A DNA stretch of 64,000 nt from Hedera helix (lineage: Eukaryota > Streptophyta > Magnoliopsida > Apiales > Araliaceae): assembly GCA_947179155.2 (NCBI GenBank), contig OX359273.1, positions 46,033,023-46,097,022 of the forward strand, given 5' to 3'. Numbering within the stretch: the first letter of the stretch is position 1; the number at the start of each line of letters is the position of its first letter. The notes under the pieces are model-generated. The model worked only from the letters and a program-made list of their open reading frames with translations, made no database searches and was not told the DNA's origin. The translations under genes were made by a program, and so were the position numbers. This document shows, one piece after another, positions 1 to 10,119 of the stretch.

Positions 1-880
1 CAGTGTTTCTAAAACCTTGTTTAATTTTTACAGTTACCTAATGAATTATTTTACACACCCTATTAACAATTTTTTTGATTATATAAGGTGTACCAATCAT
101 TCCATTAAACTTTATAGCTTCGACTGTAATTGGACAAAATGTTTACCTTAGTCACCTAGGTTACATTTGGTTGGGTGAAATATGATTATGATTTGTCAAT
201 TTTAAGGTCATTTGATTAAATTTTTTGAGATACCAAATACTCTCAACAATAATTACTAATAATCACATAACCTCTATCAAATGAAAAATGATTAATTTTT
301 ATTACTGGTAATCCTAATTTTACAGATATTCAGTAATGAATTGTGGTGGTAATATTAGAAGTTAGATAACTGTACCAAATGGTATCGTTCATATTCCACT
401 TTAAATTAATTTAATATGAAGAAGAAGAAGAATTGTAGCACAAAATTATTATCAATATATATTTATTTCTTTTTCCCATAAACTAAGTGAGTTATTTTAT
501 ATATTGGATCAAATTGATATGTGATTTATTTCGTTGCCAAATGCTTGATTTTAATAGTAACTTGATTAAAACTTGGGTCTATTAATAAAATGACAATAGA
601 ACCCCAACTTAAAAAGTTTGGGCGCATTTTGCTATTAATAAAATGACAATAGAACCCCAACTTAAAAAGTTTGGACCCCTTTCGCATAAATAATACGAGA
701 AAATTTTGTCAAAATAAAAATTAGAGAAACAAATTTATAAAAATGATACAAAGTCGAGGGTTAGTTTTGCTTTTTTGCCGAGTTCCCTAGATAATTACTT
801 TACTCCAGATCATAGAAGTTTAAACTCAGGGCCTTGGCCCATTTTCGAACTGCATAAAATTATGGGTCTTTTATATAAGT
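1..880. other. Intergenic AT-rich sequence, no gene seen
   Basis: No coding region is visible. The main structure is a direct duplication of about 41 bp, at roughly 582-623 and 633-674. Both copies contain the string AATGACAATAGAACCCCAAC and end in AAAAAGTTTGG, and they lie about 51 bp apart. A short GAA-type run is near 418-431. The rest is AT-rich. Confidence 0.6.
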
Positions 881-884
881 ATAC

Positions 885-1920
885 AATTTTTAAAAAATAA
901 TTATAGAAATAGTGCACTAACAAAAATAATTACAAAAAAAATATACTAACAAAAATAATTACAAAAAGAGTGCAAATGAGAGAGAAAGAGAAAACAGAGG
1001 AGAGAGAAAAGAGAACACATGTCCCCTACTTCCTCCCTCTCCCCCCGCTCCCTCCTCCACCTGCCCCCTCCTTCTCCCCTCCCCCTCCCCCTCCCCCTCT
1101 CCGCCTATCTCCTGCCTCTTCGCCTCCCTCTGTCCCCCCTCCCCCTCCAACCTGCCTCCTCCTTCCCCCTCCCCGTCTCCCTCCTTCCCCTCCCGTCTGT
1201 CTCCTCCTCCCTCCCCCCTCCCTCCTCCCCGTTTGCCTCCTCCCTCTTCCGTCCCCCTCCCCGCCTCCCTCCCCCTGTCTCCTCTCTCCTCCGTACCCCC
1301 TCCCTGCCTGCCTCCTCCCTCACCCCTCCCCGCCTCCTCCATACAAAGATAACCAACTCTGTAATACAAAGATAATCAAACCTTAATACAAAAGGTAACA
1401 AGCCTTTAATACAAAGGTAAACACACACACTAAATACCAAGAACACATAACATCTAGCAGATCTGACACCACCACCACAAGAACTAGCGCCACTACGATC
1501 AGATCTGGAGCCACCACGAGGGGAGGAGGAGGGCGGAGTCAGGGGGATGAGGGGCGGAGTCAAGGGGATGAGGGGCGGGGATGGGAGGAGGAGGTGCGGG
1601 GGTGGAGAGAGGAAGGGGACGAGGGACGAGGGCAGTGGGGCGGTCGGAGGGGCTGGAGTGGGGGTGGTGGTCGGGGGGAGAAGGGGTGAGGGCGGGGGGA
1701 GAAGGGAGAAGGGAGAAGGTGCAGGCGTGGGGAGATGAAGGAGAGGAAGGGTGGGGACGGGGGGAGGACAGGGTGGTGCTAATCATGTTCACACCAGCAT
1801 TCCAATTAATTTAACCTAACTGTATTAATTATGTAAATAAAAAATTAAAAATACACTCTTTTTGTAAATATGTTTTTAATATACTTTTATTGTAATTTTT
1901 TTATAAAAAGTACTAGAATA
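885..1920. repeat. Foldback-like element with C/T-rich and G/A-rich core
   Basis: The + strand is almost pure C/T at about 1021-1340 and G/A-rich at about 1515-1775, with a roughly 175-bp AT-rich centre. The outer edges are inverted copies of each other. The left edge (about 920-972) contains ATTACAAAAAGAGTGC, and the complement of the right edge (about 1848-1905) contains TTTACAAAAAGAGTGT with similar AT-rich sequence beyond it. This fits a foldback element of about 1 kb. The long open frames here on both strands are low-complexity artefacts (Pro/Ser/Leu or Gly/Glu/Arg repeats) and are not genes. The outer ends and any target-site duplication were not resolved. Confidence 0.55.
1564..1585 (+). 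other. Potential G-quadruplex motif
   Basis: Four runs of at least three G are separated by loops of 1-4 bases (G4, loop ATGA, G4, loop C, G4, loop AT, G3). This satisfies the usual G3+ N1-7 rule on the + strand. More G-runs follow to about 1775. The C-rich tract at 1021-1340 gives similar motifs on the - strand. Confidence 0.5.
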
Positions 1921-3411
1921 TGTTCCTCCTAAAATGAAAAACGTACTTTGGTGGGATCCACCGACTGACCACCATCGTGAACCGCGTGAAATGTTATCAG
2001 GCCCATGTGCAAAATAACAGGCCTCCTCGTCAGCCCTAGTAGCCAATTTCGTCCATATCAACTAATCCTACGGTTTAAATTGAAAGTTAATACCCCACCT
2101 TATTAACTTAACGGCTAGGATACTACCTACATGCACTTCTCAATTGAATCCAATCAGAAAAATATTCCTTTTCTTCGTTAACGAAAAGCTGATAAAAAAA
2201 TTTCATAAGAAGAACCCTAATTTCTAACCCAACTGGTTCTCAGTCTGATCAACGGTGAAACAATTATGAAAGGAACTAAACAGCGGTGTATAGGATTCGA
2301 ATCCTGAGATCAACGACTCCATTGTCAGTTCCAATTTCCTCTCTCTTAAACCCTAATTTTGTGTGTGGGTTATACATATAATTTTATGTGCATTTTTGTA
2401 TATTTAATGGATTCAATTGATCGTGGAGATGTATTGATTTTGAGTTTTTCTGGTTTTTCCTCATAAAGTTTCTGACTTTGAATGGCAATAGCTAAAACTT
2501 GAACTTAAGAGGTAATTTTTTGAATGAGGTACAAGAATTTGGGTTGGCAATAACTTTTGTTAAGTGGATGGCATTTTCCTATATCTTGTTTAAATTATTG
2601 CTACAAATTCCATTTGCTTAGCATGTCCAAAAACAGTTTTCTTGCCTTCTGAGCTGAAACTAAATGTATATTATGTGTTGTTGCTTGTAGAACAGTAAGG
2701 GACCCACTTGGAAAAACGTTAAAAGTCAGCATGGTATTTTGGCTTTTATATGAAGTGGCAACCAGCCAAGCATATATGAGTTTATATATATACATAGATA
2801 TGTATGTATACTCTTTGTAAATGTATCCTGTTATTTTTAAAAACTTTATTTGCTATCATGATGCAGTTTCAGAGTAAAAGAATAATGTTAGGGAGCCAGT
2901 TTGATATTAACAGAGCAGAACCTTCAGTACAGCAGTTGCCGGAGGCACCACCACTGGACATGCGGCACGCTGAATCATCTAGACAGCACGTGAGAGCTCT
3001 CAATACCCAATTTGCAAGGTCCATCCTTTTCTACTGCAATATAGGCACCTTCATCTGATGTTATTTAGTCACTGTTTTAGTTGATATTGTTAATAAGTTT
3101 GTTAGGTGTAATCTCATAAGAAAAAAGGATTCTTTAGTTGTAGTATTACTTCCCTTCAGCTAATATTGAAGCCCTAGCCAACACAAATTTATTTGGGCAA
3201 TCCATGTGAATGGACCAATCCCATGTTTACGATTTTTCTTTAATTGTTACAGTTTATTTCTTCCCCATATTTACTTGAAAATATCTTTTTGTCCTTTTAT
3301 TCTTCTTAATATCACCTTTTTTACCATTCTACAAAGAGTGCCTTACTTGAAAAGTATACTGCTAGACCTTAGTAGCTCAAATTTCCACTGACATTCATGG
3401 TCCTGATATTA

Positions 3412-3561
3412 ATGAATACGAATATGCATATGCATATAGCCGTATTCGTATCTGCTTTGGATGACGGATACGAATATGGATAACGTCCGCTTTAACATGA
3501 ATACGGATACAAATTTTTGGAGCGAATATCGAATATTTTGGACTCCATTTATAGCCCTACT
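3412..3561. mobile_element. Degenerate MITE fragment, copy 1
   Basis: This lies in intron 2 of the NUP50-like gene. It contains GAATACGGATACAAATTT and ends in GGACTCCATTTATAGCCCTA, the reverse of a TAGGGCTGTAAATG-type hAT-like MITE end. A second copy lies at about 4105-4245. The outer left boundary is uncertain. Confidence 0.5.
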
Positions 3562-3588
3562 TACCCCTCTTCTACTGCAGTAGCCAAT

Positions 3589-3741
3589 CAAATTCGATTT
3601 GGGTTTCGTTTACTTGGCAAATTTGATTTGGGTGTTCATGTACTTGGCAAATTTGATTTGGGTTTTCATTTACTTGCAAATTTGATTTGGGCTTTCGTTT
3701 ACTTGACAAATTTGATTTGTGTTTGTTTTACCTAACAAATG
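3589..3741. repeat. 30-bp tandem repeat, about five copies
   Basis: AAATTTGATTTGGG-containing units recur with a 29-30 bp period (starts near 3590, 3620, 3650, 3680 and 3710). They sit in intron 2 of the NUP50-like gene, directly after the first MITE fragment. Confidence 0.7.
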
Positions 3742-4039
3742 GACGAAAAGACGAGAATGCCCAAACCTTTACAACTTTGGAACTTTAAAATATGCATGTC
3801 ACTATTTTTATTTTTATTTTTTAGAATGTCATGTCATATTTTTGAATGAGTTGGCAGAGGTTGGGATCATGTTAATGTTCTTCCAAATAGTTCAAGGGTT
3901 TTTGTGGAAAAAAATGTACAAGGATTAAAATGAAACCAAGCCATAAGTACTTGGACCAAATGAGTCGTTTTGCCTATAATCAATTGATGTTAATACTTAG
4001 TTATATTCTATATTTACCAATATTAAATGAGATATTTAT

Positions 4040-4100
4040 GTATGTATGTATGTATGTATGTATATGTATATGTTTGTATATATGTATATGTATATATATT
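4040..4100. repeat. TATG/TGTA microsatellite
   Basis: A run of TATG units grades into TATATG and TATATA, just left of the second MITE fragment in the same intron. Confidence 0.7.
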
Positions 4101-4104
4101 GATA

Positions 4105-4245
4105 TTACGGATACGAATATTACAAATACAAATATTGATAATATTCGTTTTGACACGGATATGGATAATATCCACTTTGACACGAATACGGATACAAATT
4201 TTTGGAGTGAATATCGAATATTTCGGACTCCATTTACAGCCCTAG
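4105..4245. mobile_element. Degenerate MITE fragment, copy 2
   Basis: It shares about 105 bp with the copy at 3412-3561, including GAATACGGATACAAATTT, TGAATATCGAATATTTCGGA and the terminal CAGCCCTA. The two copies are in the same orientation in one intron. Confidence 0.5.
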
Positions 4246-7200
4246 TCGTATATTTTCCTATAGTTATATTCCTTTTGAAGTCATGCGTATAATACCCGTG
4301 TTAACATTCGCGTCGTTATACAGCTGGGTCCAAACACAATTACAGAATCACCCCGATGAACTTTGGGAAGATGGAATCCAAGACTATTTAACTCATGCTT
4401 CACACATTATGGTAGGTATCAAATCTCTCAAGCTAGTCCTAAGTTGATAATATAATTGCTCATTCTCTGTGAATAGAACTGTTGTTTCTCTAACATTATT
4501 GGGTAGTTTCAATCTCTCTCTCTCTCTGGTGTGGGACAAATTTAGCGATGTTGTCAATTGGCTTAAGGCAAAATCTGCGAAAGCAGAAAATTTGTCTGCA
4601 CTAGTATCACAGACTTCTCAAAAGAAACTTCTTTCAGAAAGCAAGGACAATGAAATAAAATCCTTTCTGGACAAACCTGGGATTCCTCCTGCTGGTCAAA
4701 CTTCAGGTTTTGCAATGCCATGGGACAATCCCATTCGGAAGAAACTTGTTTCAGAAAGTAAGGATGATGAGATAAGGACATTTCCAATCCCCGAAAAACC
4801 TGGTATTGCTCCTGCTGGAACGAGTGCAGGCTTCGGGATGACATGGGGCTCTCCTTTTCAGAAGAAACTTGATTCAGAAAATAAAAATAATGGGATAAAA
4901 ACATTCTCAGAGAAACCTGGGATTACTCCAGCAGGCACTACTACAACTACAGGCTTTGCAATGCCATGGAGCTCTGGACCTCTCTTTAGTAGTCAAACTC
5001 CATTTTCATTTGGTAGGTGTTATTTCTCTTTATTTGAGTTATTTCACTTAAATATAAACGCACCTTGATAAGATCAGTATTTGGATTAGAGTTGTATGAT
5101 TGTATATTCATATATAATTAATAGCTTATGTGTGTCATCTGCATCAGCTGTAATCAGTTAAACAGTAAGAACAATTTACAGTGCTGAATTCGTGTTTGTT
5201 CCATAATTTTGTTTTGCACTACATTTTAGGCCTGAACTATTAAGTTTCAGCTGTCAAACGTTCCATTTGTTCTTTTGAATCCTCTTTAGCTCATCAACTC
5301 GAAACTGTAAATTCATGGGTTGATGTTTCCTTTGACAATAATTATTTGCATACATTTTTTTAGTAATTATGTCATTATAGTTCAAAAATCATAGTTATCA
5401 TGGGCATTATGCTATTTTTCCCCATAACTGACTTATCATGTATTCTTACACTTGAAGACTAAAATAGGCTTCTTAGTAGAAGAGTTATGGGTACTTGTTT
5501 TAAAGCATGATATATATTATTAGTCTATTCACTAAGTGCTTAAGCTTTTAGAGTAATTTGAAACTCCTTATGGTTATCAGAATTTTGGCTTACACGTTCT
5601 TGGGTTTTAAATCTTCCCAATTGCATTATTTCCCCCCTTAGTTTGTCATTTTCTGTTTGGAGTTTGTAATATGATGCAACATGTTTAGTCCCTTCACTTG
5701 TGTGGTTTGCACTTTGCACAAGAGGGGGGAACGATAAAGCATATGATTTGTGGTTGGACCCATTTTCTAAGAACATAAGATTAAAGATTGTATGCCAACT
5801 GGTTCCTGACAACGTCACTCTAAATCACGAGAGATGGAAAAGATTTCCCCCTTTATTTTTTGCTAAATTGATTTCCCCTTTATTCTGTTTGAAGCAATCA
5901 GTGATGATATTTGTACCTCTTTTTCTGTCTAACAAAGTTATTAATTTGATAACCTGGTGTAGAATGGTGGCATCTTCTATGAAGAGAAGAGAAAATTTTA
6001 TGTTTAGTCGAGAAATCCCATACTGGCACTCGCTGTTATTTTCTCATGTATTTTCTTTTTATATTTGGTTTATATATTCTATCTAATCCAAGATGTTTAA
6101 TCAATAAATCACTGAAGAAAGGCAAGGCTAGTTTGAAAAGGAGAATAGGAATTCCATCCATTCCAATATGGTGATCATTCATTTATTCGGGGTTTTCCCT
6201 TCAATCAAACTTCTGCCCCTCATAGCTATTGTTTTTCCATAAGAAATCATACGGTTTGACATAGATGGGCATGAGATAGAGCTAAATACAACTACAGCCA
6301 TCAATTACAAGAACTTTTGGCCTTCTCCATTATAAAAGGAAAGGATTACTTTTCCGAGTAAGGTTCAAAATGATTATTGAAGGTAATTTGGATGCAATTG
6401 CAAATACAAAACATGAAGCTAGTATGATGCTTAAAGATTGGTATTATAAACTCTTTGCATTTTCTGTTCTGTACTTCTGGAAGACTCATCTGATAAGGTG
6501 AAATGATGAGTCTTACGAATTTCATTTTTACTATAGTTAGTTTAAGCCTTGAAATAATAATATAGTTTAAGTAATATTTTCTATCCATTTTTAAAATAAG
6601 ATGTTGAATATATTTTTTACTTTGTTTATATTTGTACTTTGGAGTCACGTTCGTGATAATTATGTATCACTTTAATTATAAAAAAAAATTACAAAAACAA
6701 ATGCATTACTTTATCTTATCTGTGGTAAACTATATACCTATTAAAATAAAAAATAAGAGATAAAATATATGGGAGCAAATGATTCATCAAAAGAATAACT
6801 TTGTTGACAGTTAGTACTTTGAATATCTTTGCCATTTGTTCCAGCGATGTTAGAAAAGTAAAATATTTACATGCCAGCCTTATAAAATTGTAAAGTTTCC
6901 GAACTCATCCTGTTTTGTATCATATTTTTTCTCAGGAAGCCAAAGCTCAATTCCTGTAAGCCATGATGTTTCAAATGATGCTGATGGCAGTGAGACGTGA
7001 ATCCTTCCTTTTTCCACAATAGTAGTTGTTTACCCCTATCAAATTATCCCTCTGTTGGAAATGATAATATTATATATTTTACAGTCTTGTGTTCGAATGA
7101 GTTATGAGGTAATCATAATGCTGTTTTTCCCTTTTGTGTAAATATTTTTCTTTGTGTTCAATTATATTACATTCAAATTATCTAATAATTTTTCTTAAAG

Positions 7201-8470
7201 TTTTGTTGTGTGATGTATTATCAACTTGATAGGGGTATTTCTTTATCTTTATTTCTACACTATGCTAAATAGTTGTCTCTAGATCTTTGGTTCTTCTTAT
7301 TTGTCGAAAAAAATTACGAACTATGCTGAGGGATTATCCCTGTTTGTTGTTCGTAGGCGTTTGATTTGATATGGTGCATGTTGACTGTTATGAATGTATT
7401 ATAAGGCCTGCCAGTTTGATGCACTTGTAAAGTGTCTTGGCCTGCTCTATTCGAGGAAATAAAATCTTCAATATATGTGAAATAGTCAGAGGGGACAAGA
7501 ATCTCCCCTGCATTTTAGCTGATAACAGGACTTCTTTTCTTAAATAGTTAGCTAGTCACTTGTTCTCAAGGTCTATGTGGCCCATAATCTTTAGTATCGT
7601 AATTAATGTGTACTTGTTTATAAAATTTTCCAACATTATAATAAAGAAGCAAGTGAGCCTACAGATAGTTTATAGTTTATACCGTAGTCTGTTTTTTTCA
7701 GTCATTTTTTAATGAACCAAAGACCGCTGGAAGAATCTTTTATGATCTTAAGCTGTTGAAAGTTTTTCTTTCTGAAGAAGCTTGTTAATAATGTTGTTCT
7801 ATTGCTTACCTTTTAAATTTTTATTTTATATCTTTAAATTATCTGGCATTTAGTCACCTGTTTTCAAACAGAGTATACCATGTATTTTTTGAAATCTTAT
7901 GGACAGAGTGGACAGAACCCTATAAGATACCCTATAAGATATTTAGGTTTTTCGGCATTCAATTGTCAGTTTGTCACAGCCACCTCATTCATATTTCTGA
8001 TTTTGCTATAGACATATTTTCATCATTAATTCTACTAATCTTAAACTCTCCAAACTATTACCCAACAAATGTGTGATTTTCTAATATCCAACAAAATTTT
8101 AGAAGTATCGTCTTATATGCTTATAAGGCTCTAGTCCCCAAATACTCAGGTCATTCATCTTACATAATGATTAGATAAGCAAATCAACTAGTTTGAGTCC
8201 TCAGATTTTAGAAATTATTTTACTTTTGTTTGATATATCAATTCACCATCTTGGACAGAGCATTTCCTGCACTAGAAGCCTGCCTCACTGTATCGTCATT
8301 TTATTCTGCCAAATTCAAAAATTAATGCTCAGTTGTAATTATAAAAAAATATATATATTTTGTAGGATTAGCTTATATTCTTTCTTAAAATACTTTGCAG
8401 AGGATGATGTGGAGCAGCCTAGCAGCCCATCAGTGAAAAAGACTGAAGAGATGGGTTTTACTGTAGTACA

Positions 8471-8490
8471 TGAAATGAAATGAAATGCAA
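8471..8490 (+). other. 5-bp tandem duplication that breaks exon 6 of the NUP50-like gene
   Basis: The unit ATGAA is repeated before ATGCAAG. With the duplication, the frame reads ..VHEMK and then TGA. Removing one unit gives VHEMKCKLYVK, which continues correctly to the donor after 8503 and matches the family pattern before the RanBP1 domain. Confidence 0.8.
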
Positions 8491-10119
8491 GCTTTATGTG
8501 AAGGTAGTTTCTTCCCCATAATTATTATTTGAGGCATTGCGTATATTTTTTCAATTTGATTTTTCAAAGTTATATATATTCGTCATTTTGCTGTATGTGA
8601 CATATATATAAAGAAAAGAGGAAAAAGAAAATGAGAGGAAACCTTAATATCCTGCTTTTGTGTGTGTTGTGTCTATGTTTCCTGTGAGATGGCTTTTGAA
8701 TTGAATAGTTGAGATTTAGTTTTAAGACGGTTATAATTAAATTTCATCTTTTACTATGTAAACCTCCCCAATTACATGTGGCCAAGTCATGCACACAATC
8801 TATGCCTTGCCTTTGGCCTGAACACACTGCTTTACTCGCACTTGCCTGGTTTAGACATTGATAACTCTATTTCACTATCATTTCGTTGGAAGCCCTACAT
8901 CTCAAGGCTGCCAAATTTCTCTTACCTTTCCCGTGATAGACTATTAAATTGTGTATCCAGTTTTTGGTTGAATGTGGTTTCACTTGATTATATTAATTAT
9001 TTTGATGAATTGGGATAAGTTATTGGTTTTTCTGCTCAAGCTAGTGATATTTTACGTTGAGTAATTTTGCTCAAGTTATACTATTATTTAGCGCTTTATT
9101 ACTTTTCTGCCTGTTCAGTCAAGTGATCCTGGCCGATAAGGATGCATGGAAAGATAAAGGAACTGGTCATTTATCCATCAAGTGTAAAGAAGGTGTTAGC
9201 AAGGGTACCAGAGAATCCAAACCAACAATTCTTGTAAGAAATGATGTATGTTTGTTTCCTTTCTGAGATATGTTCTTTATAAAATTGAGTTCAGCTTGAT
9301 ATATCAATACTTTGAACATGCGACCGGTGTTTTATTATTTTGTGTATATTGTGTCTTGGAAAGTCAGGTGGCATGCATTTCTAATTTCTATTTTCACCAC
9401 TTATGAATTGTGAAATGAGATACATTATTCTTTTCGCTTGTTAGTCTTCCCCATAATTTTATTTTTCTCATTGCAGATTGGAAAAGTATTGCTTAATGCT
9501 TTGCTATACCCAGGCATCAAGACAAATATGCAGAAAAATTCCATAGTTGCAATTTTCCATACTTCGGTAATCCCTCGTGACTAATATATTTGTTCTGTTT
9601 TGCTTTTTGTTCATTTGGCTTGACTGATATAAATATAATGGCCAAGTAACACATACAATCAAACACTCAACTTCCTTTTAACTCAGCAAAATTTCAGAAA
9701 TAGTATATGTAAAGGTGCTACCCACTTCTGGGTTAGTGGCATCTTCTCTTCAGGAGTCCTCATGGTTTTGTAGGTCAATTACATGACCTTCCATATCCAT
9801 ATATTAGGCGAAAAGATATTTCGTGCAAATGCGCCACAATATCACTTGGCTGATCAAAGACTGGGGAAGTTTTTTATCTGTAATTATGATTTTGTTTTTG
9901 TAGGATGATGGTGGCAGCAATGACAGCGTTGTTGCTAGGACCTTCCTGATGAGGACCAAGACTGAGGAGGATCGGAATAAGCTAGGTTCAGTTATCCAAG
10001 AATATTCTCCTCCGGCTCTAAAAAAAAAAAATTCTGTTTGTCCATCTGATTCTACCTTGGGATCCAACTTCTTACAATTGTATTTGTTATGCTGGCATGC
10101 AATTTTCTTTAGAAATTAA

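Larger units (their letters stand above)
2266..10119 (+). pseudogene. NUP50-like RanBP1-domain nucleoporin gene, apparently broken
   Basis: The encoded product resembles plant NUP50-like proteins. These use a C-terminal RanBP1/PH-like domain to bind Ran and act in nuclear transport at the pore. Exons inferred: about 2266-2323, 2867-3018, 4324-4411, 4535-5012, 6936-6989, 8401-8503, 9119-9245, 9477-9566 and 9904-10119. Exons 2-3 encode a conserved helical part (SSRQHVRALNTQFA, then a WVQTQL segment). Exon 4 has three copies of a KPGI.PAG...GF.M.W module and a short FG tail. Exons 7-9 carry the RanBP1 domain (DAWKDKGTGHLSIKCKEG, then GKVLLNALLYPGIKTN). Four lesions are visible: a 1-base frameshift in exon 1, GG instead of AG at the intron 3 acceptor, a 5-bp ATGAA duplication giving a stop in exon 6, and an extra G in exon 7. 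The usual stop also seems lost, because the frame runs through an A-tract to TAA at 10117. The introns are retained, so this is not a retrocopy. Local assembly error is the main alternative. Confidence 0.82.

Noticed and set aside
959..1814. Several open frames of 60-150 codons on both strands, rich in Pro/Ser/Leu or Gly/Glu/Arg
   Set aside because: They are produced by the C/T-rich and G/A-rich tracts, which lack stops for compositional reasons. No domain or start context supports them.
5700..6086. 128-codon open frame in intron 4 of the NUP50-like gene
   Set aside because: It has no recognisable domain and lies wholly in the intron between exons that join well on either side.
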